Assembly (NCBI RefSeq): GCF_001544455.2 | Contig: NZ_FCOC02000025.1 | Span: forward strand, 22,184-86,183 | Length of the DNA: 64,000 nucleotides | Direction of reading: 5' to 3' | Source of the DNA: Caballeronia sordidicola | GTDB lineage: Bacteria > Pseudomonadota > Gammaproteobacteria > Burkholderiales > Burkholderiaceae | Shown: positions 1 through 7,526 of the stretch, one piece after another | Layout: each line of letters starts with the position of its first letter | Numbering within the stretch: position 1 is the first letter of the stretch | The notes under the pieces: generated by a model | Databases searched by the model: none | What the model saw: the letters and a program-made list of their open reading frames with translations, nothing else | What the model was told of the DNA's origin: nothing | Made by a program: the position numbers and the translations under genes

Positions 1-50
1 CCAATAAGCACATTTACGGCGTACAGCCAAAAGACCTACTAAGGACGTCC

Positions 51-1466
51 ATGCAGTTAATTACGACCATTCTTTGCGGCGGCGCTGGCTCCAGATTGTG
101 GCCCGTTTCGCGCGAACTTCACCCAAAACCGTTTATCCGACTGGCGGACGGACAGAGTCTCTTGCAAAAGGCTTTCCTGCGGGGTGCACAGCTTTCAGGG
201 CTGACGGAAATTTTGACCGTCACGAACCGTGAACTGCTGTTCGCCACGCAAGATGAATTTCGCGCGGTCAATACGACCGGGATACCAGTGTCTTTCGTGC
301 TGGAACCTTGCGGGCGCAATACGGCCGCAGCCATCGCGATTGCCGCACTGCAAGTCGCCGAGAAACACGGCCCGGACGCGCTCATGCTGGTGCTCGCTGC
401 AGATCATGTGATCGCGGACCAAGCGGCGTTTGAGAAGGCCGTACGGACGGCGAGCCAACTAGCGGCATCAGGCAAACTGGTGACCTTCGGCATTCATCCT
501 GATAGCCCTGAGACGGGTTATGGCTACATCGAGGCGGAAGGCAACACGGTGATTCGATTTGTCGAAAAACCATCAATCGAGGTAGCTCGGGAATATGTGG
601 ACTCTGGGCGCTTCCTCTGGAATTCGGGCATGTTCTGTTTCGCTGCGGGCGCAATGCTGGCGCAGATGAAGCTGCACTGCCCGGACATTCTTGACGCCAC
701 GGCCGCTTGCGCCAGGCAGTCGCGGTCGGCCGAAGGCAAGGGATACACCCAGTTGGAGCTGGACGCCAACACATTCAAGCTGGTGCCGGACTTGTCGATC
801 GACTACGCCATCATGGAGAAGTCTGATCAAATCGCTGTTGTTCCGTGCAATGTGGGCTGGAGCGACATCGGCTCCTGGACTGCGCTAGGTAATCTGGACG
901 AGCCGGATACAAACGGCAACCGAATCCAGGGCGACGTGCTCATGCACAACACCCACAACTGCATCATCCACAGTAATGACCGGCTCATGGGCGCGGTTGG
1001 CGTGGACGATTTGATCCTGATCGACACCCCGGACGCGGTTCTTGTCGCTCACAAGTCAAGTGCCCAGGACGTCAAGCAGATCTACTCACAGTTGAAGATC
1101 AAGGGCCATGAGGCTTACCGTCTGCATCGGACGGTGCACAGGCCATGGGGCACGTATACCGTTCTCGAGGAAGGCAACGATTTCAAAATCAAACGCATCG
1201 AAGTGAAGCCGGGGGCGAGCCTGAGCCTGCAAATGCACCATCACCGCAGCGAGCATTGGATCGTCGTGCGCGGCATGGCGAAGGTGGTGAATGGCGACGC
1301 GGAACTGCTCATCAATACCAATGAGTCCACCTACATTCCTGCAGGCCACAGACATCGGCTTGAAAACCCGGGCATCCTGAGCCTCGTCATGATCGAGGTT
1401 CAAAGCGGACCGTACTTGGGTGAAGACGATATCGTCCGATTCCAGGACATCTACGGGCGCACCTGA
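51..1466 (+). CDS. manC: Bifunctional mannose-1-phosphate guanylyltransferase / mannose-6-phosphate isomerase
   Basis: This cytoplasmic enzyme makes GDP-mannose from mannose-1-phosphate and GTP, and probably also interconverts fructose-6-P and mannose-6-P. The 471-residue length is the usual type II PMI/GMP size. The nucleotidyltransferase signature GGAGSRLWPVSRELHPK lies at residues 10-26. A C-terminal cupin domain spans about residues 360-460 and includes HRPWGTY and a histidine-rich MHHHRSEHW metal site. The ATG is preceded by AAGGA. It is the first gene of a + strand run that continues into wzm and wzt, and it feeds GDP-mannose to gmd and fcl further along the window. The first 50 bases before it show only a possible 13-codon tail of another frame ending at about 42, too short to assign. 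Confidence 0.95.
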   Translation: MQLITTILCGGAGSRLWPVSRELHPKPFIRLADGQSLLQKAFLRGAQLSGLTEILTVTNRELLFATQDEFRAVNTTGIPVSFVLEPCGRNTAAAIAIAALQVAEKHGPDALMLVLAADHVIADQAAFEKAVRTASQLAASGKLVTFGIHPDSPETGYGYIEAEGNTVIRFVEKPSIEVAREYVDSGRFLWNSGMFCFAAGAMLAQMKLHCPDILDATAACARQSRSAEGKGYTQLELDANTFKLVPDLSIDYAIMEKSDQIAVVPCNVGWSDIGSWTALGNLDEPDTNGNRIQGDVLMHNTHNCIIHSNDRLMGAVGVDDLILIDTPDAVLVAHKSSAQDVKQIYSQLKIKGHEAYRLHRTVHRPWGTYTVLEEGNDFKIKRIEVKPGASLSLQMHHHRSEHWIVVRGMAKVVNGDAELLINTNESTYIPAGHRHRLENPGILSLVMIEVQSGPYLGEDDIVRFQDIYGRT

Positions 1467-1538
1467 TAATCGCAGTACGGTCGAGCAACGGCATCTCGCC
1501 GGGGCTTGCGGTTTCCATTATTGAGGCCGGTTAGTTTA

Positions 1539-2363
1539 ATGAGTGATAAATACGCTGCATCACCAGCCGCGATGCTGAGAAGTCTCGCACAGCACCGGCA
1601 CTTGCTGCGTGATCTAGTGAAGCGGGACTTCATTGGTCGCTACAAAGGCTCAATGCTCGGTGTCGTCTGGTCGCTCTTCAATCCGCTTTTCATGCTGGCA
1701 ATTTATACGTTCGTTTTCAGCGTGGCATTCAAGGCACGCTGGGGTGGTCACAGCGATGAAAGCAAGGTCGCTTTCGCCATTGTCTTGTTTTCGGGAATAA
1801 TCGTTCATACGTTCTTTGCGGAATGTCTGAATCGTTCTCCGGGGCTTATCACTGGCCACGCAAACTATGTTACGAAGGTAGTCTTCCCGCTCGAAATGCT
1901 GCCTTGGATGGCATTGCTTTCAGCCTTCCTGCACTTTCTCGTGAGCTTCGCCGCGTTGATCGGATTCTGCCTGATTTCCGGCGCAACACTACATATAGAA
2001 GGCTTGTTGATTCCGATCGCGCTATTTCCTTTGGTCCTGATGATCCTTGGCTTGTCATGGATTCTTGCGTCGCTGGGAGTGTACTTGCGAGATCTGTCGC
2101 AAGTGATTGGCATGCTCGTCACGATATCAATGTTTCTCGCGCCGGTGTTCTATCCAATCGAATCGTTGCCTAAAGCATATCAGGGGTTCCTGATATGGAA
2201 TCCGATTACCCTGCCTGTGATCCAGGTACGCAATCTACTACTGTGGGGGAAGTCGTTTGAGTGGCAAGCATGGGGCATCAGCCTCATAGCAGGCCTCGTC
2301 GTTTTTCAGACGGGATATTGGTGGTTTCAGAAATCGCGTCGGGGTTTCGCTGATGTCGTCTAA
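1539..2363 (+). CDS. wzm: ABC-2 type polysaccharide export permease (Wzm)
   Basis: This is the inner-membrane permease half of an ABC transporter that exports lipid-linked O-antigen or another polysaccharide. The 274-residue protein has a soluble N-terminus with the family motif LVKRDFIGRYKGSMLG followed by about six hydrophobic segments (ABC2_membrane fold). The ATG at 1539 (MSDKYAASP) is preferred over an in-frame TTG at 1506, because the extra 11 residues do not resemble the family N-terminus. The end overlaps the start of wzt by 11 bases, so the two halves are likely translationally coupled. Its presence means chain assembly is finished in the cytoplasm before export, unlike Wzx/Wzy systems. 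Confidence 0.93.
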   Translation: MSDKYAASPAAMLRSLAQHRHLLRDLVKRDFIGRYKGSMLGVVWSLFNPLFMLAIYTFVFSVAFKARWGGHSDESKVAFAIVLFSGIIVHTFFAECLNRSPGLITGHANYVTKVVFPLEMLPWMALLSAFLHFLVSFAALIGFCLISGATLHIEGLLIPIALFPLVLMILGLSWILASLGVYLRDLSQVIGMLVTISMFLAPVFYPIESLPKAYQGFLIWNPITLPVIQVRNLLLWGKSFEWQAWGISLIAGLVVFQTGYWWFQKSRRGFADVV

Positions 2364-3798
2364 AGAAATTGTCATCGATATTCAGAATCTCAGCAAACGA
2401 TACGAAATCTACAAGACGCCGCGAGACCGACTCAAGCAGCTCGTCCTTCCGCGCCTCTTCCGAATGATCAATCGGACCATGAGTGCCTTCAGACTCTCAA
2501 AGCTCAAGCCACCGCCGCATTATTTCCGCGAATTCTGGGCGCTGACCAATGTTTCGCTACAAGTGCGCGCGGGAGAAACGCTCGGGATCGTTGGCCGGAA
2601 TGGCAGCGGCAAAAGCACGCTGTTGCAACTCCTCGCGGGAACGCTAACGCCCACAAACGGCAGTGTTGCGGTCAACGGGCGCATCGCCGCCTTGCTCGAA
2701 CTGGGCAGCGGCTTTAATCCAGAGTTCACCGGTCGCGAAAATGTGTTTCTAAACGGGCGGATTCTCGGACTAACGCAAAAGCAAATAGAGGAGCGGTACG
2801 ATCAGATAGTCGACTTTGCCGATATTGGCTCGTTCATCGATCAGCCGGTCAAGACCTATTCGAGCGGTATGTTCGTGCGCCTTGCGTTTGCAGTGCAAGC
2901 ACACATCGACGCATCGATCGTAATCATTGACGAGGCGCTCGCCGTGGGCGACGTGTTTTTCACACAGAAGTGCTTTGCTCGTCTTCGCGAACTGGTGGAC
3001 GGTGGCGCTGCAGTGGTTCTCGTGACGCACGATATGGCAACGGTTACGCAGTTCTGCACGCGCGTGCTAGTACTCAACAATGGCGAGGAGATGTTTAGTG
3101 GGGAGCCCGTACCCGCCATCCGTCGTTACATGGCGCTCCAACGTGATGCGGTGCCAGGCATCACGGCGCGTACGCGAATTGCGGAGAAGTTGAAACTACG
3201 CGGCGATCAAAAGCCGGCCTCTCGGGGTTTCGACTGGCCTTCCGACGACGCTTTTTTCGAAACCGACAAAGTGGATATCGTAGGTACCGGGCAGGCAGAA
3301 TTCATCGGGGTAGCGCTCTGCGATGAAACCGGTGAAGCGGCACGCGTTTTCCAAATGGGCGACACGGCCGACTTTTTTGTCGAATATCGGCTGCTCAGGG
3401 ATATCGACGTTCCAATCCTCGGGGTTACGATCGCGAATGAAAAAGGCTTGCTTGTTCATGGCAAAAACTCTATTCAGCATAAACTGAATGCGCCGGACTC
3501 CGCACACGTTGGACAAACGCTGCGGTATCGGCAGCGCATTGCGCTTGATCTCGCACCGGGGGAGTACAGCTTTGTAGTTGGACTGGCGACCACCGATGCC
3601 GACACATACCGGCACAGCGAACATATGTCTCACGGCGACCTGTCTAACTCGATACACCGCGTACTCTCTGTGGGTAATGCGGGGACTTTTACCGTCGGCC
3701 TGCGCCGCGACGGGATCGCGTTGACTCATCACGGTCTCGCGAACCTACCTGGCGCGTGCGACCTGTTTGTTACAAGCGTTGAGAAGGAAGGCACATGA
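2353..3798 (+). CDS. wzt: Polysaccharide ABC transporter ATPase with carbohydrate-binding C-terminal domain (Wzt)
   Basis: This is the ATPase partner of Wzm. The first 260 residues form an ABC domain with Walker A GRNGSGKST, the signature region YSSGMFVRLAF and Walker B IVIIDEALAVGD. A further 190 residues or so (about 290-475) form a beta-rich Wzt_C-like domain. In E. coli O8/O9a-type systems this domain recognises the terminal modification on a finished O-chain and licenses export. The long C-terminus, 481 residues in total, distinguishes it from capsule-type KpsT/TagH proteins of about 220-270 residues. The next three genes encode methyltransferase-type proteins, which fits a terminator-dependent export model. 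It overlaps both neighbours. Confidence 0.93.
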   Translation: MSSKEIVIDIQNLSKRYEIYKTPRDRLKQLVLPRLFRMINRTMSAFRLSKLKPPPHYFREFWALTNVSLQVRAGETLGIVGRNGSGKSTLLQLLAGTLTPTNGSVAVNGRIAALLELGSGFNPEFTGRENVFLNGRILGLTQKQIEERYDQIVDFADIGSFIDQPVKTYSSGMFVRLAFAVQAHIDASIVIIDEALAVGDVFFTQKCFARLRELVDGGAAVVLVTHDMATVTQFCTRVLVLNNGEEMFSGEPVPAIRRYMALQRDAVPGITARTRIAEKLKLRGDQKPASRGFDWPSDDAFFETDKVDIVGTGQAEFIGVALCDETGEAARVFQMGDTADFFVEYRLLRDIDVPILGVTIANEKGLLVHGKNSIQHKLNAPDSAHVGQTLRYRQRIALDLAPGEYSFVVGLATTDADTYRHSEHMSHGDLSNSIHRVLSVGNAGTFTVGLRRDGIALTHHGLANLPGACDLFVTSVEKEGT

Positions 3799-5108
3799 TA
3801 GAACTCCATGCTGATCAAATTCGATTCGAATCTAGTTCCGTGGTTGATCCAGTAGGCAAAGTCTTCCATTTCGACAACCGGGTTTTCCGAGCCATCTCCC
3901 CGGCTTATGCCGGTTTTGTGAAGGACACAATCGAGCTAGCTGGAAGTCAAAACCTGTTCGATGAAGGTCTGGTACCTACTTGGCCGAGCGACTTCACTAT
4001 AAAGAGCTCGCCGCTCGTCATTGAGCATCAGAGGGTTCCGTTCGTGACTTTGCGTGGAGAATGGTGCGGCGAAGCGCTCCGCGAGGCGGCGCTTTGCATA
4101 TTAAAAGTAAGTGCTGCTCTGCTCAAATCGAACCTCTGCCTAAAGGATGCGCATCCGTGGAACGTTTTGTTCGATGGATCGCGGCCGTACTTCGTGGACT
4201 GGGGATCAATTGCGCCCGTCAAGGAGATAAACTGGTCGCTTTGGTACAAGCAGTTCAGACAGTTCCTCCTCGCACCGTTGCATGCGTTTTCCATCGGGCA
4301 TGCTCCAATCGCCCGCGCGATGCTGCGGGAACACAAGGTAGGCGTCGGCAATCAGATCATCGAACAACCTTTTTTAGTTAACGAGCCTGCCGAAGCGAAC
4401 GCGATCGCACACGCGGCGTGCGAGGCGCTAACAGCCCAGACGTTCGAGGCGCTTGCGGACTATGTCGCCAACCTCGTGCTGCCACATGTCGAGGGCGAAT
4501 GGTCGGCCTACGCACAGCCTCGTCTGTCGAGTCTCGTAGACATGTCATCGTTGCGTGAAAAAGACCGCATTGTTCATCGGATACTTGAGGACGACCAGGG
4601 CAGAACCCTGATCGATATCGGCACTAACAATGGTTTGCACAGCGAACTTGCGGCTTCGCTTGGCAAACGCGTGCTCGCCTGCGATATCGAGGAAGCGTGC
4701 TTGAATGCTCTGTATTCGCGGACTCGTCAGAGCGGAGCAGACATTCTTCCGTTATTCCATGATTTGCTTTGGCCAATAGGCACATCGGGAATTTTTAACA
4801 GTATCCAGGGAGCGGAGGATCGTCTTTCATGCGACACGGCGATGGTCATGGCGGTCACGCATCATCTGGCGTTTAAGCAGCGGGTATCCTTCGAAGGAAT
4901 GGCGGGCGCCATTGCGCGACTAGCGAAGCGGCGCGCGATCGTGGAGTTCGTTCCGGCCGACGACGAACACGTGGCGCTTTGGTCGCCTGAGCAGTTGCCT
5001 TGGTACACGCTTGACAACTTTATCAAGGCGCTGAGGCTGCACTTTCGGACCTATTCGATCGTACCGTCCGACCCCCATCCGCGGTGCATCATCCTGCTCG
5101 AAAAGTAA
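3795..5108 (+). CDS. Kinase-like / SAM-dependent methyltransferase two-domain protein
   Basis: This 437-residue cytoplasmic protein appears to combine two modules. The N-terminal half carries a catalytic loop resembling aminoglycoside-kinase or RIO-like folds: KDAHPWNVLFDG with Asp118 and Asn123, then FVDWGS with Asp135 in the place of DFG. The C-terminal half has a class I methyltransferase motif I, LIDIGTNNGLHSELA, near residues 272-286, then CDIE and a conserved HHL. Rhizobial NoeA-type proteins and related polysaccharide-cluster methyltransferases show a similar layout, to my recollection. WbdD of E. coli O9a also joins a methyltransferase and a kinase, but in the opposite order. The start overlaps the wzt stop as ATGA, consistent with coupling to export. 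The methyl-transfer role is fairly secure; kinase activity is inferred from motifs only. Confidence 0.75.
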   Translation: MIELHADQIRFESSSVVDPVGKVFHFDNRVFRAISPAYAGFVKDTIELAGSQNLFDEGLVPTWPSDFTIKSSPLVIEHQRVPFVTLRGEWCGEALREAALCILKVSAALLKSNLCLKDAHPWNVLFDGSRPYFVDWGSIAPVKEINWSLWYKQFRQFLLAPLHAFSIGHAPIARAMLREHKVGVGNQIIEQPFLVNEPAEANAIAHAACEALTAQTFEALADYVANLVLPHVEGEWSAYAQPRLSSLVDMSSLREKDRIVHRILEDDQGRTLIDIGTNNGLHSELAASLGKRVLACDIEEACLNALYSRTRQSGADILPLFHDLLWPIGTSGIFNSIQGAEDRLSCDTAMVMAVTHHLAFKQRVSFEGMAGAIARLAKRRAIVEFVPADDEHVALWSPEQLPWYTLDNFIKALRLHFRTYSIVPSDPHPRCIILLEK

Positions 5109-5133
5109 ACACTATTACCAGGCAAACCTCGAA

Positions 5134-5970
5134 ATGAAAACTCTCACTCTTTCAATCGACTCTTTGTTGGAAGGCTATGATGCGGTCAGCGTCCTTTATC
5201 CGCATGTGCCTTCACTCAGCCACTGGCGCGCCTGGGAATATGCTGCTTATCAAAATTTTTCGATCGTGGGCCGCGTTCTCGATCTCGGCTGCGGCGACGG
5301 CCGATACTTCAACCTGATCTGGCCGGACGCGAAGAATGTTGTCGGTGTCGACATGGAACCAGTAGTCGCCGAACTTGGCCGCAATAGCGGCGTTTATCGC
5401 GATGTCTATGTTACAGCCGCGCACAATGTCCCCGAACCCGACGCAAGCTTCGATCACGTATTCGCTAACTGCTCGCTCGAGCACATGGATCATCTCGACA
5501 CGGTCCTGGCGGAAATTTATCGTTGTCTCAAACCCAATGGCACGCTGGTAGGCAGCGTTGTCACTAACAGGTTTGTCGAGTGGTCTCTTTTGTCGAATCT
5601 GGTTGCAATGGCAGGACACGACAAGATTGCCCATTCGCTCCAGAAAGATTTCCTTGAGTACCACCATCTCGCGAATCCACTTACTATCGACGAATGGACC
5701 AAAAGCTTCGAACGTGCAGGACTGGCGGTGGAGGCGCTCGTGCCTATCCTGCCGAGGATCAATAGCGGAATCTTCCTATTGATGGACAGCCTCTGGCACC
5801 TCAAGCGAAAGTCCGGCGGCGAACTGGGCGACATTGTCTATCCGTTTCTTTCTGCCAACGCAAATTTCCCTGCGGCATTTCGCAAGGTATTTGAGGGCCT
5901 GTTAGATATGGAGACAAACTGGCAGGACACCTGCGGCGCCGTTTTCGTGATTCGCAAACCCGGGGGATGA
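5134..5970 (+). CDS. Class I SAM-dependent methyltransferase
   Basis: This 278-residue cytoplasmic protein has a complete Methyltransf_11-type core. Motif I (DLGCGDG) is at residues 50-56, followed by the acidic VVGVDME, and FDHVFANCSLEHMDH forms motifs II/III. The C-terminal 100 residues are family-specific and probably bind the acceptor. It lies 25 bases after the kinase-like methyltransferase gene and overlaps the next gene at ATGA (5967-5970), so it belongs to the wzm-wzt operon. The likely role is O-methylation of a sugar in the exported glycan, either internal or terminal. The acceptor cannot be read from sequence. Confidence 0.85.
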   Translation: MKTLTLSIDSLLEGYDAVSVLYPHVPSLSHWRAWEYAAYQNFSIVGRVLDLGCGDGRYFNLIWPDAKNVVGVDMEPVVAELGRNSGVYRDVYVTAAHNVPEPDASFDHVFANCSLEHMDHLDTVLAEIYRCLKPNGTLVGSVVTNRFVEWSLLSNLVAMAGHDKIAHSLQKDFLEYHHLANPLTIDEWTKSFERAGLAVEALVPILPRINSGIFLLMDSLWHLKRKSGGELGDIVYPFLSANANFPAAFRKVFEGLLDMETNWQDTCGAVFVIRKPGG

Positions 5971-7520
5971 TCATGCGCGCATGCTGGTGCGGAAACACGG
6001 ACTATCAACCATTTGGTCCTAATTATGGCGAATGCACGGTTTGCGGCACGTTGGTGTATCTGTTGGAAATGCCACCTGAAAAATTGTTAGTTCATGACGA
6101 CGAGTCTGACTTCTATGGCAAGAACTATTGGCTCGAGCGTCAGAAAGACGAATTTGGTACGGCCGACATATTTTCCAGAGCACGTACTGACCTGACCGAG
6201 CGAAATCTACATTGGCTAAAAACGCTGCTCAAATATCGCTCGCCATCTGATGGAAAAGCGTTAGAACTGGGCTGCTCACACGGCAGTTTCGTCGCTTTGA
6301 TGCGAATGGCCGGGTTCGATGCGTCGGGTGTCGAATTAAGCCCGTGGGTAGTTGACTTCGCGCAAAAAACGTTTGGTGTACCCATTTCGCTGGGACCGAT
6401 CGAGAATCTAGACATCACGCCCGGCAGCCTTGATGTGGTTGTCGCAATGGACGTTCTCGAGCATTTGCCCGATCCGGCAACTACTATGGGACGGTGTCTC
6501 GAGCTTTTAAAGCCAGACGGATTGCTATTGGTGCAAACGCCGCAGTTCGTTGGCGGTGCTAGCTACGAAGAGTTCGTTGCGGGCAAGAATCGCTTCCTTG
6601 AGATGTTGATTCCAGAGGAACACATATATCTCTTTACCCGGGAATCCGTCACGAGAATGTTCCGTGGGTTGGGTGCAGGGTTCATCCATTTCGAACCCGC
6701 AATATTTGCACACTATGACATGTTTTTCGTTGTAAGTAGGACTCACTTGACATGTCGGCCGACAGATGTCGTAAGTACCGCACTGGAGTCGCGTCCAGTC
6801 GGGCGAATGACCCTCGCCTTGCTCGATCTGCGTGAGCGCGAACTTGCTTCGGAGTCAGATCGCATTGCGCGGGGCGAACAAATTGATGAGTTGACCAGGC
6901 TTTTGAAAGAGGCGGAAACCGACCGAGCTGCGCGAGGCCAGCAACTCGAGATACTGGCGAGACGGCTCAATGAATCTGAGGAAGACCGCAGCGCGCGAGG
7001 TGAGCAGTTGAAAACCTTAACGGATTTGTTAAATAAAGCGCAGGAAGATCCCACCCGGTTCGCTGAACAAATTGCGACGTTGCATGGCTTGCTGAAGGAA
7101 GCTGAAGAGGATCGTACTGCGCGAGGTGAGCACGTCGAGACCTTGACAAGGATGTTGAAAGAAGCCGAAGAGGATCGTAATGCGCGAGGTGAGCACGTCG
7201 AGACCTTGGCAAGGATGTTGAACGAATCGGAAGCCGACCGCGCTGCGAGAGGCGAACAGCTAGAGCGTTTAACGGAAATGTTGCGTGCGTATGAAGAGGA
7301 TAGGTCCACGATGACCGCACAAATGTCGGCCTTGGAGACAGCGCTGAGTCGATCAGTGGGCGATTGTGCTGCCCAAAAGGCACAACTGGATGAAGTGCGA
7401 CGTTTCTTTCATCATCGGGCGATTCATGCGGTAGTGAAAGTCGCGGGCGGCGAACAATTCCGGGCATTGGAAAAGCTAATTGAAAATGGTGCTGAAGATC
7501 GAATTGACGAGCGGAATTAA
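5967..7520 (+). CDS. Methyltransferase with nine-repeat coiled coil (candidate O-chain terminator/ruler)
   Basis: This 517-residue protein has three parts. Residues 1-30 have four cysteines in a CxC...CxxC arrangement (C6, C8, C23, C26), a likely zinc knuckle. Residues about 80-265 form a class I methyltransferase with ALELGCSHGSF and VVVAMDVLEHLPDP. Residues 288-476 consist of nine consecutive 21-residue units with a consensus close to LTxLLKEAEEDRxARGEQLET, which is three heptads and predicts a long rigid coiled coil. A 41-residue tail follows. In E. coli O9a, WbdD pairs a terminator methyltransferase with a coiled coil whose length sets O-antigen length. The architecture and the position beside wzm/wzt suggest the same job here, by inference. 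Confidence 0.85.
   Translation: MIMRACWCGNTDYQPFGPNYGECTVCGTLVYLLEMPPEKLLVHDDESDFYGKNYWLERQKDEFGTADIFSRARTDLTERNLHWLKTLLKYRSPSDGKALELGCSHGSFVALMRMAGFDASGVELSPWVVDFAQKTFGVPISLGPIENLDITPGSLDVVVAMDVLEHLPDPATTMGRCLELLKPDGLLLVQTPQFVGGASYEEFVAGKNRFLEMLIPEEHIYLFTRESVTRMFRGLGAGFIHFEPAIFAHYDMFFVVSRTHLTCRPTDVVSTALESRPVGRMTLALLDLRERELASESDRIARGEQIDELTRLLKEAETDRAARGQQLEILARRLNESEEDRSARGEQLKTLTDLLNKAQEDPTRFAEQIATLHGLLKEAEEDRTARGEHVETLTRMLKEAEEDRNARGEHVETLARMLNESEADRAARGEQLERLTEMLRAYEEDRSTMTAQMSALETALSRSVGDCAAQKAQLDEVRRFFHHRAIHAVVKVAGGEQFRALEKLIENGAEDRIDERN
6828..7394 (+). repeat. Nine tandem 63-bp in-frame repeats encoding 21-residue heptad units
   Basis: Nine copies begin at 6828, 6891, 6954, 7017, 7080, 7143, 7206, 7269 and 7332. 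Each encodes exactly three heptads. The outer copies are diverged. Copies five to seven are very similar in DNA: 7107-7159 and 7170-7222 differ at only two of 53 positions. This implies recent duplication and a possibility of unit gain or loss without frameshift. Confidence 0.9.
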
Positions 7521-7526
7521 GAAGTA

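Noticed and set aside
1..42. Possible C-terminal tail of an upstream gene ending in TAA
   Set aside because: Only 13 codons are visible and other frames are equally open; nothing can be assigned.
6828..7394. Tandem repeats considered as CRISPR or noncoding satellite
   Set aside because: The period is exactly 63 bases with no spacers, the frame is preserved and each unit translates to three heptads, so they are protein repeats.
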